Counted from the stretch's first letter, positions 35,056 to 44,752 are shown. The stretch is 64,000 bases of DNA from Vibrio sp. Isolate34 (GCF_022397915.1 NZ_JAKEUO010000022.1:1-64000), one strand, 5' to 3'. Numbers and translations are program-made. The notes: generated from the sequence alone by a model not told the origin.

Positions 35056-36189
35056 TTACTTAACTGACCATTGTGACAATGAACGTTTAAAGTCTTCATA
35101 GCCAAATTCATTCAGTTTTTGAACATCACCATTGCTGCGCTCGCAGTAAATTGATGGCATCTTCAAACCATTGAACCAGTTCAGTTTCACCATGGTGTAA
35201 CCTGCACTATCCAACAGGTGAAGCTTTTGACCAATCTTCAACGGCTCATCAAAGCTTGTTTCACAGAACTGATCGCCCGCCAGGCATGAACACGAACCAA
35301 TCACGTAGTCATGACTGCCGTTTTCAGATGCTTCTAATACCGATGCTGGTTCATTGTAGATAAGCGTATCAAGACGGTGTGCTTCAGTTGCTGAATCCAC
35401 AATTGCCGTTTTCTTCACGTTCTCAACAATATCCACTACTGTCACAACCAAGTCTGTTGTTTTAGTGATGATGGCTTCACCCGGCTCAAGGTACATCTGC
35501 ACGCCGTGCTTTTCAGAGAAGGCTTTTAGCGCAAGGCCAAGTTTCTCGATGTCATAGCCCGGCCATGTGAAGAACACACCACCGCCCATGCTAACCCAGT
35601 CTAACTTATCTAGGTGTTCGCCAAACTGTTCTGAGATTGAATCAAGCAAACCGATAAAGGCATCGACGTCTTTGTTCTCGCAGTTCATGTGGAACATCAC
35701 GCCATTAATCTCGTCGAAGATCTCAGGCTTAATGTGGTCAGCCTGAACACCTAAACGAGAGAATTGACGCGCAGGGTTTGCTAAGTCTTGTCCCGCGTAG
35801 CTTACGCCCGGATTTAGACGTAAACCCAGCGACGCTTTGCCTTCAACAATATGACGGTACGCTTCGAATTGGCTTTGTGAGTTGAAGATCATCTTGTCAC
35901 AAATATCCGCAACTTCTCTCACGTCATCTTCGCTGTAACCCACACTATAAGCGTGCGTTTCACCGCCAAAAGTTTCGTGACCAAGTTTTACTTCGTATGG
36001 ACCTGAGCTTGTCGTGCCATCGAGGTAAGGCTTGATGATGTCAAATACACCCCATGTAGAGAAACACTTCAGTGCCAATACCAGCTTCACACCTGAAATC
36101 TCTTTCAGTTGCTTGGCTTTCTCTAAGTTCGCAATCAACTTGTCTTCGTTGATCATGAAATACGGCGTTTTTAGTTCGTTGTTTTGCAT
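35056..36189 (-). CDS. nspC: Carboxynorspermidine decarboxylase
   Basis: A 377-residue PLP-dependent decarboxylase of the alanine-racemase fold (like diaminopimelate decarboxylase). The PLP lysine is in LALKCFSTW near residue 41; other motifs include SSGPYEVKLGH and GSCSCLAGDQFCE. It removes the carboxyl group of carboxynorspermidine to give norspermidine, the signature polyamine of Vibrio, which feeds the NspS-MbaA biofilm pathway and vibriobactin-type siderophores. AAGG precedes the ATG. It is last in the leftward norspermidine operon. Confidence 0.94.
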   Translation of the reverse strand: MQNNELKTPYFMINEDKLIANLEKAKQLKEISGVKLVLALKCFSTWGVFDIIKPYLDGTTSSGPYEVKLGHETFGGETHAYSVGYSEDDVREVADICDKMIFNSQSQFEAYRHIVEGKASLGLRLNPGVSYAGQDLANPARQFSRLGVQADHIKPEIFDEINGVMFHMNCENKDVDAFIGLLDSISEQFGEHLDKLDWVSMGGGVFFTWPGYDIEKLGLALKAFSEKHGVQMYLEPGEAIITKTTDLVVTVVDIVENVKKTAIVDSATEAHRLDTLIYNEPASVLEASENGSHDYVIGSCSCLAGDQFCETSFDEPLKIGQKLHLLDSAGYTMVKLNWFNGLKMPSIYCERSNGDVQKLNEFGYEDFKRSLSQWSVK

Positions 36190-36399
36190 GTTAATACCTT
36201 GCGGCCCTCGAGTTCACGAAGGCACATGATAATCGAACAAAGCCGACGCAACAGCATCGGCTTGTAATTATATGTTCTCGTCATTCCGACGACTTTGGAT
36301 TGAATTCGCAGAACTTTTTCCTTGTAGCTAGGACATCGCGCGGAGTTTACGAATGTAAATGAGCACGATGAACAACGCAACGAGGGCAAAGAGCCAGAA
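36190..36399. other. nspC upstream spacer with possible dispersed repeat
   Basis: A 210-base gap inside the operon. The segment 36270-36395 reads (minus strand) as a stop-terminated phrase of about 20 codons after the dehydrogenase stop, with no start codon of its own, and resembles intergenic sequence I associate with Vibrio dispersed repeats. A gene is unlikely. Confidence 0.4.
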
Positions 36400-37650
36400 T
36401 TACTTCAAAGTATGGATTAGAGGTAGACCTTGCCCAGGCTCTAGCTCTTGAACATGCCAATCTAGACCGATTTCAGGCATGGTTGCTAGGAACGGGTCTG
36501 GGTTTAGCTGTTCCATGTTGAACACGCCTTTATCAGCCCATTCGCCACGGAAGAACTGAAGTGCAGCCGTAATAGCTGGAACACCCGTTGTGTAAGAAAT
36601 TGCTTGGTGCTCTACATCTTCGTATGCCACTTCGTGGTCTGCGTTATTGTAGATGAAGACGCTGCGCTCTTTACCATCTTTCTTACCTTGAACCCAAGTA
36701 CCGATACACGTTAAACCTGTGTAACCCGGAGCCAAAGATGTTGGATCTGGCAGTAGTGCTTTAAGAACGTGTAGAGGCTGAACCACAGTGCCGTCATGCA
36801 GTGTTAGCGGATCTGGGCTCAGAAGGCCGATATCACGCATGCAGTTGAAGTAGTTTAGGTACTTGTCACCAAAGCCCATCCAGAACTCGATGCGCTTAGC
36901 TGGGATGAATTCCTTCATTGAACGAACTTCATCGTGCGCCATTGAGTACACTTTGTGAGTGCCACAGTTAGGGAAATCAAATTCAAGCATACGAGAGTGA
37001 CAAGGTACTTGCTTCCACTCTTCATTTTCCCAGTAGAAAGAGTCACCTTGGATCTCAAGCATGTTGGTTTCTGGGTCAAAGTTAGTCGCAAACTTCTTAC
37101 CGTGGTCACCTGCGTTTACATCCATTACGTCGATCGTGTCGATCTCATCGAATAGGTGCTTAACCGCGTGCGCTGCAAATACTGAAACCACACCTGGATC
37201 GAAACCCGCACCAAGAATACCTGTGATGCCTGCCTCAGCGAACTTCTCACGGTAACCCCACTGCCAATCGTAAGCTTGTGGTACTTGTTGGCCTTCAGAA
37301 CATAGGTCAACCGCTACCGATGTATCTAGGTAAGACACTTTTGCTTGGTAACATGCTTCCATGATCGCCATGTTTACCCAAGGAGGACCAGCGTTGATGA
37401 CTAGATCTGGTTTCACTTCGTTAATCAAAGCAACAAGTGCATCAACATCGTCAGCGTTTACTGCGCGAGCTTCTAGTTTTTTAGTTGAATCTTTAAGGTT
37501 GTTTTTACCTTTAATCGATTCGATGATTTTTTCACACTTCGCGATTGTGCGAGAAGCGATCGTGATATCACCCAGTACTTCGTTATTTTGTGCTGCTTTG
37601 TGTGCAACAACCCAACCAACGCCGCCTGCACCAATTTGTAGAATAGCCAT
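36400..37650 (-). CDS. Carboxynorspermidine synthase (saccharopine dehydrogenase-like)
   Basis: A 416-residue NAD(P)H-dependent dehydrogenase of the saccharopine-dehydrogenase family, beginning with the Rossmann motif QIGAGGVGWVVAHKAA. It condenses 1,3-diaminopropane with aspartate semialdehyde and reduces the imine to carboxynorspermidine, the substrate of NspC. The fold partner ending GYTGLTCIGTWVQG is typical of the family (CASDH). The start follows the ddc-like stop by 8 bases, so the three genes form one operon. Confidence 0.92.
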   Translation of the reverse strand: MAILQIGAGGVGWVVAHKAAQNNEVLGDITIASRTIAKCEKIIESIKGKNNLKDSTKKLEARAVNADDVDALVALINEVKPDLVINAGPPWVNMAIMEACYQAKVSYLDTSVAVDLCSEGQQVPQAYDWQWGYREKFAEAGITGILGAGFDPGVVSVFAAHAVKHLFDEIDTIDVMDVNAGDHGKKFATNFDPETNMLEIQGDSFYWENEEWKQVPCHSRMLEFDFPNCGTHKVYSMAHDEVRSMKEFIPAKRIEFWMGFGDKYLNYFNCMRDIGLLSPDPLTLHDGTVVQPLHVLKALLPDPTSLAPGYTGLTCIGTWVQGKKDGKERSVFIYNNADHEVAYEDVEHQAISYTTGVPAITAALQFFRGEWADKGVFNMEQLNPDPFLATMPEIGLDWHVQELEPGQGLPLIHTLK

Positions 37651-37658
37651 AGTATTAA

Positions 37659-40598
37659 TTACCCTTGTTGTTCTGCTAGCTCAGTAGCTAGAGTTTGAAT
37701 TTTGTTAATTAGAGATTTGAAATCTGATGTCTTTAGGCACGGATTCAAGATAGTGAATTTAAGCGCACTCTTACCATCCACGACCGTTTCACCGAGTACT
37801 GCAACACCACGAGTCAGCGCTTCCAGTCTTAGCGTTTGATTCAATTTGTCTAAATCTAGCTCGCCGTTCGCTGACGGCTTAGATCGGAACAGCACTGTTG
37901 ATAGTGAAGGCTCCGCGAGTAGCTCTAAGTCCGCTTGCTGTTGAATCAGGTCAGCCACTTCTAGCGTTTGCTCAAGAAGATGGTCGTACATATCACCCAA
38001 CTGCTTTGGACCGACGCTTTGCATCGTCATGAAGACTTTCAGAGCATCAAAACGCTTGGTCGTCGCGATAGACTTGTCGACTAAGTTCGGCAGCTCATCG
38101 TGTTCACGGTTTAGGTAATCTGCGTGATGCAAAAGGTACTTAAAGTTCGCTTTGTCTTTCAACAACACCGCGCCGCAGCTGATTGTTTGGTAGAAAAGTT
38201 TGTGGAAATCGACACTCACAGAGTCCGCTTTTTCGATGCCTTGTAAGCGCGCTTTGTGGCTACTTAAGATAAGCGCGCCACCGTAAGCACTGTCGACATG
38301 GAACCAAAGGCCTTGTTGGTTTGCGATGTCTGCAATCGCATCAAGGTCGTCGATAGCACCGTGATCGGTTGTGCCCGCAGTACCAACGACAGCAAAAGGA
38401 ATCAGACCTTGAGCTTTAAGTGCTTTGACTTCTGCGTCCAACAAATCAGGCTTGATGGTGCCATTAGCGTTTGTTTCAACACAGCACACCGCGCTCTCGC
38501 CTAAACCAAGTAATGAAGCGGACTTTTGAACCGTGAAGTGAGATTTGTTTGAACACAAGATACGAAGCTTGCTTGCATACTCTGGCAAACCTAACTTTTG
38601 GATTGAGTGACCATCGTGCTTATCGGCAACCCAGTCTCTCGCTAGCAATAAGCCCATTAGGTTACTTTGCGTGCCGCCGCTGGTGAAAACACCATCCGCT
38701 TGCTCGCCAAGTTGATACTTGTCACACATCCAATCAACTACGCGCTGTTCAACATACGTTGCAGCCGATGCTTGGTCCCATGAATCCATTGATTGATTCA
38801 GTGCCGCGATAATCGATTCCGCAGCGACCGACGCCATGAGAGGAGGAGTATGAAGATGTGCAATACAGTCAGGGTGTTGCACGAAGATGGAGTTTGCAGC
38901 GACAAGGTCTGCAGTGCTATCTACAACGTCAACCAAAGCGTGTTGGTTGTTGTCTAGATCGACAGCCTTGATAGCAGCCTCTAGCACTTTTGGTTCTAGA
39001 CCTGAGTATGGCGTTTCAACCTGCTCAAAAACCGCTTTCATCGCTTGAGTGGTTTGGTTCATCACGTTAGCGAATTCGTCGCTACCGCCTAAGCCTGTGT
39101 GAATGAAGTGCTTGTTCCACTCTTGGTTTGCTTGCTCACTTGAAGCTTGATCTTCTTGAACGCCTCCGCCAGCAGCAATAATGGCTTCTTCCATCACGCG
39201 CAGTGCAAAATCAATCTGTTCGAAAGAGATAATCATCGGTGGTAGGAAGCGAATCACAGAGCCATCACGACCGCCCTTCTCGACCATCAAACCACGCTCT
39301 AATGCTGCGCGTTGAATCGCTAGAGTCAGTTCGCCGTCTGATTTCGGCTCACCAAATTTGTTAAGTTCGCCGTTTGGTTGCTTGATCTCAGCGCCAAGCA
39401 TTAAGCCTTTACCACGAACTTCGGCAATACAGTTAACGCGAGATTGAATCTTCTCTAACCCGTGACGTAAGTATTGGCCTGCAATGTTCGCATGTTCAAC
39501 TAAACCGTCTCGCTCGATGATTTCTAACGCTTTAGCGCCAGACACCATTGCCAGTTGATTACCACGGAAAGTACCCGTGTGCTCACCCGCTTTCCATGTA
39601 TCGATGCTCTTATCGAATACAAGCAGCGACATTGGTAGTCCGCCACCAATTGCTTTAGACAAACACAGGATATCAGGGTTAACGCCTGACTCTTCAAATG
39701 CGAATCGATGACCTGTTTTGCCTACACCACATTGGATTTCATCAAAAATAAGTAGGATGCCATGTTCATCACAGATGCGACGTAAACCTTGTAACCAAGA
39801 CGCCGGAGCTGGAATCACACCGCCCTCACCTTGCACAGGCTCAACGATCATCGCAGCCGGTTTCATGATGCCTGACTCGTCGTCATTCAACATACGTTCG
39901 ATGTAACGAATGCTTGCGTTAGCACCCGCCTCACCACCAATGCCAAACGGGCAGCGAAGATTGTATGGGAAAGGCATAAAGTGCACGTCAGACATCAAGC
40001 CGCTACGACGTTCTTTTGTGCCTAAGTTGCCCATCATGCCCATAGTTCCGTTGGTCATGCCGTGGTAAGCACCACGGAAAGCAAACATGGTGTTACGACC
40101 TGTGGTTTGCTTCGCTAGCTTGATTGCCGCTTCAACGGCATCAGCGCCTGACGGGCCACAGAATTGAAGAACCGAGTTATCTGAAAAGTCTTGAGGAAGA
40201 AAAGCTTTAACTCGCTTGATAAACGTCTCTTTTGCTTGAGTCGTAATATCCAAAGTTTGGTATGGCAGACCTGAATCAAGTTGGTCTTTGAGTGCTTGGT
40301 TAATCTCTGGGTGGTTATAACCCAAAGAAAGTGTACCTGCACCGGCTAAGCAATCGAGAAAGAGTTGGCCACGTGTATCTTCAACTAAGGCACCACATGC
40401 TCGCTTAATAGCGATAGGAAGGCGTCTTGGGTAAGAACGAACATCCGACTCATGCTGTTCTTGCTCAAGCAAAATAGCGTCAGGTGTTAGGTCGTAAGTT
40501 CCCTCTACGATAGGAACCATAGTTGAAAATGAATTTGCGATAGTATTGATATCGACTTCAAAGGCGGTAGTCATAAAAGTCCCCGTGAATGTGTTCAT
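37659..40598 (-). CDS. Fused diaminobutyrate aminotransferase and decarboxylase
   Basis: A 979-residue two-domain protein. The N-terminal half is a class III PLP aminotransferase (PLP lysine in CLSKAIGGGLP) that makes L-2,4-diaminobutyrate from aspartate semialdehyde and glutamate. The C-terminal half is a group II PLP decarboxylase (PLP lysine in SVDFHKLFYQ) that decarboxylates diaminobutyrate to 1,3-diaminopropane. Fusion of both steps is known in Vibrio. GGAGGTGAGT precedes the ATG at 40598; ATG at 40574 is also preceded by GGGGA. It heads the norspermidine operon with the dehydrogenase and nspC. Confidence 0.93.
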   Translation of the reverse strand: MNTFTGTFMTTAFEVDINTIANSFSTMVPIVEGTYDLTPDAILLEQEQHESDVRSYPRRLPIAIKRACGALVEDTRGQLFLDCLAGAGTLSLGYNHPEINQALKDQLDSGLPYQTLDITTQAKETFIKRVKAFLPQDFSDNSVLQFCGPSGADAVEAAIKLAKQTTGRNTMFAFRGAYHGMTNGTMGMMGNLGTKERRSGLMSDVHFMPFPYNLRCPFGIGGEAGANASIRYIERMLNDDESGIMKPAAMIVEPVQGEGGVIPAPASWLQGLRRICDEHGILLIFDEIQCGVGKTGHRFAFEESGVNPDILCLSKAIGGGLPMSLLVFDKSIDTWKAGEHTGTFRGNQLAMVSGAKALEIIERDGLVEHANIAGQYLRHGLEKIQSRVNCIAEVRGKGLMLGAEIKQPNGELNKFGEPKSDGELTLAIQRAALERGLMVEKGGRDGSVIRFLPPMIISFEQIDFALRVMEEAIIAAGGGVQEDQASSEQANQEWNKHFIHTGLGGSDEFANVMNQTTQAMKAVFEQVETPYSGLEPKVLEAAIKAVDLDNNQHALVDVVDSTADLVAANSIFVQHPDCIAHLHTPPLMASVAAESIIAALNQSMDSWDQASAATYVEQRVVDWMCDKYQLGEQADGVFTSGGTQSNLMGLLLARDWVADKHDGHSIQKLGLPEYASKLRILCSNKSHFTVQKSASLLGLGESAVCCVETNANGTIKPDLLDAEVKALKAQGLIPFAVVGTAGTTDHGAIDDLDAIADIANQQGLWFHVDSAYGGALILSSHKARLQGIEKADSVSVDFHKLFYQTISCGAVLLKDKANFKYLLHHADYLNREHDELPNLVDKSIATTKRFDALKVFMTMQSVGPKQLGDMYDHLLEQTLEVADLIQQQADLELLAEPSLSTVLFRSKPSANGELDLDKLNQTLRLEALTRGVAVLGETVVDGKSALKFTILNPCLKTSDFKSLINKIQTLATELAEQQG

Positions 40599-40686
40599 AC
40601 TCACCTCCATCAGACGCAATGACACACCGACCCTCTGTTGATTTAGAGAGAGTTCATGGTGAAGCACACGTATTGTCTAGAAATGA

Positions 40687-40714
40687 GATATAGCTGTACG
40701 CTCGCATAAGTCAA
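40687..40714 (-). promoter_or_regulatory. Sigma70 promoter of norspermidine operon
   Basis: Read leftwards: TTGACT (-35, 40709-40714), 16-base spacer, TATATC (-10, 40687-40692). Transcription would begin near 40680, about 80 bases before the fused-enzyme start. Confidence 0.55.
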
Positions 40715-41536
40715 ATGACGAATACGAAATTAGGCCGTCTTAAGACAGCGAAAAATTGTTAGCGAAAGCTCAAGGTTCAGTAATGCTACTGTTTTGAAGA
40801 ATTGGACATTTTTGCAGGATCGGGCAGCTATGAGGAGCTGGTCCCTTTGGAAATGCAGAGCTGATTAGCAATGTTGTAGTTAATGTGTTCAATGTTGGGT
40901 TTCCCATTAACATGGCGAACTGCGCCATAAGTATCCCGTCTATCAGCTAAAGGACTAGCCAATACCTACCCTACGTAATGTCCCAATCAGCAAGAATGGT
41001 CATCACGCGTATCCCCCAGAAGCAATCACGGCTCTTTTTGAGCATCGGTCATTCCGAGATTGCGCGGGAAAGTAACATAAAGTGAAACGAACTATCAATA
41101 GTTTTTAATGATGGCTTAATAAATAACGGAAGTGACGGAAAGATCGTTGAAAATATCATCAACACGTCCTTTCATGACAGAGATCCCCGGTTCGCTCGTC
41201 CCTCGCGCCCGAGGATGACGACGTGGGGTTAGAAACGTTGCTAGAGAAGCTTTTAAGCTGGATGCTTGCGTTACTCCTTAGAATCGGAAACGACCTCATA
41301 GCGAATCTTGCACTGAAACCATCGAAGTTCACTACACGACAAGGGAGTGAAAAGTTAATCACCTGCTCGCGTTTACGTCATTCCCTAGTACGAGGAACGA
41401 GTTCATAGGGAATCTCGCTTTTAAAAGCTGAGTGATATAAACGAATTTGATAACGAAGGTTTTGTTATAGAAATGAAGCTTGGGCGCGGGTTCGAAAAAA
41501 TGAATACAGATATAAAAACACTAAACGACAGAAACC
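40715..41536. other. Gene-free region with CATTCC-type repeats
   Basis: About 820 bases without a recognisable gene. Scattered motifs such as GTCATTCCGAGATTG, GTCATTCCCTAG and GGGAATCTCGC, in both orientations, are typical of Vibrio intergenic repeats. All open frames are short and none has a good start signal. Confidence 0.55.
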
Positions 41537-41568
41537 AAAAAGCCCGAACATTTCTGTTCGGGCTTTTT
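41537..41568 (-). terminator. Terminator of tRNA operon
   Basis: AAAAAGCCCGAACA and TGTTCGGGCTTTTT, 14-bp arms around a TTTC loop, directly downstream of the last tRNA-Gly. It can work on both strands. Confidence 0.9.
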
Positions 41569-41572
41569 AATT

Positions 41573-41648
41573 TGGAGCGATACATCGGGTTCGAACCGAT
41601 GACCTCAACCTTGGCAAGGTTGCGCTCTACCAACTGAGCTAGTATCGC
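41573..41648 (-). tRNA. tRNA-Gly (GCC), second copy
   Basis: A 76-base cloverleaf with encoded CCA, anticodon loop TTGCCAA, T-loop GGTTCGAACC. Identical to the other tRNA-Gly copy at 41848-41923. Confidence 0.97.
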
Positions 41649-41680
41649 ATTTGCTTTATCGAGATAAAGACTTTAATAGA

Positions 41681-41767
41681 TGGTGCCCCGGGCCGGACTT
41701 GAACCGGCACAACGCGAACGTCGAGGGATTTTAAATCCCTTGTGTCTACCAATTCCACCACCAGGGC
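41681..41767 (-). tRNA. tRNA-Leu (UAA)
   Basis: An 87-base tRNA with long variable arm and encoded CCA. Acceptor GCCCTGG pairs with CCGGGGC (one wobble); anticodon TAA in the loop TTTAAAA. Confidence 0.96.
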
Positions 41768-41847
41768 ACGCAATTTTTTATTGCGATGCCGATTACTGAA
41801 AAGTAAAACACCATCTTAATGCTGACGCCAATCAACATTACAAAATT

Positions 41848-41923
41848 TGGAGCGATACATCGGGTTCGAACCGATGACCTCAACCTTGGCAAGGTTGCGC
41901 TCTACCAACTGAGCTAGTATCGC
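41848..41923 (-). tRNA. tRNA-Gly (GCC), first copy
   Basis: A 76-base tRNA with encoded CCA and anticodon GCC, identical over the full length to the copy at 41573-41648. Confidence 0.97.
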
Positions 41924-41960
41924 ATTTTCATTCATCAGCTTTCTAAAATGAAAGAGAGAA

Positions 41961-42034
41961 TGGAGGCGCCTCCCGGAGTCGAACCGAGGTCCACGGATTT
42001 GCAATCCGCTGCATAGCCACTCTGCCAAGGCGCC
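41961..42034 (-). tRNA. tRNA-Cys (GCA)
   Basis: A 74-base tRNA, acceptor GGCGCCT with CCA encoded, anticodon GCA in the loop TTGCAAA. First in the tRNA operon (order Cys-Gly-Leu-Gly). Confidence 0.97.
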
Positions 42035-42085
42035 TTAATAACTCCAATCGAATCGCTCATTGCCATCCTCTTGGGTACGGGATGC

Positions 42086-42113
42086 ATTCTACGGATTCAG
42101 ACGATTGAGTCAA
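42086..42113 (-). promoter_or_regulatory. Promoter of tRNA operon with GC-rich discriminator
   Basis: Read leftwards: TTGACT (42108-42113), 16-base spacer, TAGAAT (42086-42091), then GCATCCCG. A GC-rich discriminator is typical of stringently controlled stable-RNA promoters. Start would be near 42079, about 45 bases before tRNA-Cys. Confidence 0.65.
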
Positions 42114-42270
42114 TATTATTTTTGTATTTTTAATTCGTTTGAATAGATTTCATACGAAACAGGCCAAATAGCTGACTTTATGTGCAAAAGACACTGTGAG
42201 CAGGTTATTCAAAGGAGATCTATATCACATTAGATATCCAGTATTGATAACTTAGCCTTAGGTTAAAGAT

Positions 42271-42296
42271 CAAAAAAGCGAGCCTCAGCTCGCTTC
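42271..42296 (-). terminator. Terminator after pgsA
   Basis: GCGAGC (42278-42283) and GCTCGC (42288-42293), 4-nt loop, T6 on the minus strand, immediately after the pgsA stop. Confidence 0.85.
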
Positions 42297-42300
42297 TTCA

Positions 42301-42858
42301 TCAATGGTGTTTTTCGTCTAACAAATCATCTTTGGCGGCCATCAAGTATTGCGCCATTGACCAATAAGTCAGAACAGTTGCAACATACAGTGCAATGTAA
42401 CCTACCCACACCATCCAGTCGTCGTATCTCCAGATAAGTACCCAAAGAGCGAACATCTGAGAAACCGTTTTGACTTTACCAACCCAAGATACCGCAACAC
42501 TTGCGCGTTTACCGATTTCGGCCATCCATTCACGAAGCGCTGAGATGATGATCTCACGAGCAATCATGGTCACCGCTGGAATAGTTATCCAAATCGAATG
42601 ATAGTGTTCAGTAATCAGAATAAGAGCCGTAGCCACCAGCACTTTATCGGCCACTGGGTCAATAAATGCGCCGAAGCGAGATGTTTGCCCTAACTTACGA
42701 GCAAGCATACCATCTAGCCAGTCAGTAAAACCTGCTACCCAAAACACCATCGCAGCAGCAAAAGGAGCCCATTGATAAGGTAGGTAAAAAACAACAACGA
42801 ATACTGGGATCAAAAATAGTCTCAGTAAGGACAAAATGTTAGGTATATTCAAACGCAT
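42301..42858 (-). CDS. pgsA: CDP-diacylglycerol--glycerol-3-phosphate phosphatidyltransferase
   Basis: A 185-residue integral membrane enzyme that makes phosphatidylglycerol phosphate. The CDP-alcohol phosphotransferase signature DG-x2-AR-x8-G-x3-D-x3-D is complete in DWLDGMLARKLG...GAFIDPVADK. Several membrane helices. It follows uvrC in the leftward uvrY-uvrC-pgsA unit and precedes the tRNA cluster, an order conserved with E. coli. Confidence 0.95.
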   Translation of the reverse strand: MRLNIPNILSLLRLFLIPVFVVVFYLPYQWAPFAAAMVFWVAGFTDWLDGMLARKLGQTSRFGAFIDPVADKVLVATALILITEHYHSIWITIPAVTMIAREIIISALREWMAEIGKRASVAVSWVGKVKTVSQMFALWVLIWRYDDWMVWVGYIALYVATVLTYWSMAQYLMAAKDDLLDEKHH

Positions 42859-42904
42859 ATTATTGGGCTCTTATTAATTGCGCTTTAATGGTGCGGGATT
42901 TTTA

Positions 42905-44737
42905 CTATTGTTTCAATGCTTGATAAATGTTTTCTGCCAAAGAATGACTAATGCCCGGCACTTTGGCTATTTCTTCGACAGTTGCACGCTTAAGTTCTTG
43001 TAAGCCACCCATATATTTCAGCAAAGCTTGACGACGCTTAGGCCCTACCCCTTCAATTCCTTCCAAAGCACTGGTTCTGCGCGTTTTACCGCGTTTCGCT
43101 CGGTGCCCTGCAATCGCATGATTATGGCTTTCATCTCGAATGTGTTGAATAAGGTGCAGCGCTGGTGCATCACTTGGCAAATTAAACTCTTCACCTTCAA
43201 GGGTCACTAGAGTCTCTAAACCAGGTTTACGGGTTACCCCTTTCGCGATACCCATCATTCTCGGTCTAAACGGCCAGTCCCCCCAATATTGAGAAATAAT
43301 CTCGTGAGCACGGTTAAGCTGTCCTTTACCACCATCGATAAAGATGATGTCAGGGATCTTGTCTACATCAAGCTGCTTCGAATAACGTCTCTCAAGCGCC
43401 TGAGCCATTGCCGCGTAGTCATCACCACCGGTAATGCCAGTGATGTTGTAACGGCGGTATTCCGGCTTAACAGGACCTTCTTGATTAAACACCACACAAG
43501 AGGCGATCGTGCTTTCACCCATGGTATGACTGATATCGAAACATTCCATGCGCTTAATCGCATCCATCGACAGCACTTCTTGCAGCTCTTTGAAGCGCTG
43601 ATTAATCGTCATCTTGTGATTAATCTTGGTCGTAATCGCCGTTAACGCGTTAGTGTTCGACAATTTAAGGTAGCGACCGCGAGTACCAGAAGGGTTAGTG
43701 TTGAAATGGATCTCACGACCCGCAACCTCACACAAAGCTTCTTGAATCGGTGTGACGTCTTCCATTAGGTCTGCGTTCAGAATCAAACGGGTTGGGATGG
43801 TTCTAGCTTCATTATGCGCTAAGTAATACTGACTTAAAAAGCTCGAAAAGACCTCTTCTCGCACCGTATTGTTTGGAATCTTAGGGAAGTGGCTGCGGCT
43901 ACCTAAGACTTTGCCTTGGCGAATCATCAAGATATGAATACACGCCACGCCATTCTCTTGAGCAAACCCCAACACATCCATATCTTCCATAGAGTCGTCA
44001 GATACATACTGTTGTTCTTGCACACGTCGAATCGCTTGGATTTGATCGCGGAAAGCGGCGGCTTGTTCAAAGCGAAGCTCTCGGCTGGCCGTGTCCATCT
44101 TTTCGATGAGCGTTTCTAGCACCAGCTTATCTTTCCCTTGCAGGAATAGACGAACATAGTCGATAAGCTCGCTGTACTCTTCATCAGAGATAATTGAGCT
44201 AACACATGGCGCAGCACAACGACCAATTTGATACATCAAGCATGGGCGCGTTCTGTTAGCATAAACCGTGTCTTCACACTGACGAGCAGGAAAGATTTTT
44301 TGGATTAGGTGTAGTGTCTCACGCACAGCGCCGGAGTCAGGATAAGGACCAAAATATTCACCCTTTTTCTTTTTAGCACCACGGTGCATCGACAAACGAG
44401 GATGCTTGTGACCGCTAATGAAAATATAAGGGTACGACTTATCATCACGCAGAAGTACGTTGTATTTCGGTAGATACTGCTTGATGTAGTTGTGCTCAAG
44501 AATAAGAGCTTCGGTTTCCGTGTGCGTTACAGTGACATCGATCTTGTCAATATTGCTGACCAGAGCGCGTGTTTTTTCACTGTCGACTTTTTTACGGAAA
44601 TAACTGGAAAGGCGTTTTTTGAGGTTCTTAGCTTTACCGACGTAAATAACGACAGCCTCGGCGTTATACATTCGATAAACGCCGGGCTGTTCTGTTACTG
44701 TCTTGAGGAATGAGACTGAGTCAAACAAGTTGGTCAC
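42905..44737 (-). CDS. uvrC: Excinuclease ABC subunit C
   Basis: UvrC, 610 residues as in E. coli. The GIY-YIG endonuclease domain is N-terminal (GVYRMYNAEAVVIYVGKAKNLKKRLSS region), the UVR motif is central, the RNase H-like domain carries CFDISHTMGE and FIDGGKGQ, and the C-terminal helix-hairpin-helix has IEGVGPKRRQALLKYMGG. It makes both cuts flanking damaged DNA. The start is GTG at 44737, 15 bases after the uvrY stop. Confidence 0.97.
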   Translation of the reverse strand: MTNLFDSVSFLKTVTEQPGVYRMYNAEAVVIYVGKAKNLKKRLSSYFRKKVDSEKTRALVSNIDKIDVTVTHTETEALILEHNYIKQYLPKYNVLLRDDKSYPYIFISGHKHPRLSMHRGAKKKKGEYFGPYPDSGAVRETLHLIQKIFPARQCEDTVYANRTRPCLMYQIGRCAAPCVSSIISDEEYSELIDYVRLFLQGKDKLVLETLIEKMDTASRELRFEQAAAFRDQIQAIRRVQEQQYVSDDSMEDMDVLGFAQENGVACIHILMIRQGKVLGSRSHFPKIPNNTVREEVFSSFLSQYYLAHNEARTIPTRLILNADLMEDVTPIQEALCEVAGREIHFNTNPSGTRGRYLKLSNTNALTAITTKINHKMTINQRFKELQEVLSMDAIKRMECFDISHTMGESTIASCVVFNQEGPVKPEYRRYNITGITGGDDYAAMAQALERRYSKQLDVDKIPDIIFIDGGKGQLNRAHEIISQYWGDWPFRPRMMGIAKGVTRKPGLETLVTLEGEEFNLPSDAPALHLIQHIRDESHNHAIAGHRAKRGKTRRTSALEGIEGVGPKRRQALLKYMGGLQELKRATVEEIAKVPGISHSLAENIYQALKQ

Positions 44738-44752
44738 TATACGATCTCAGTG

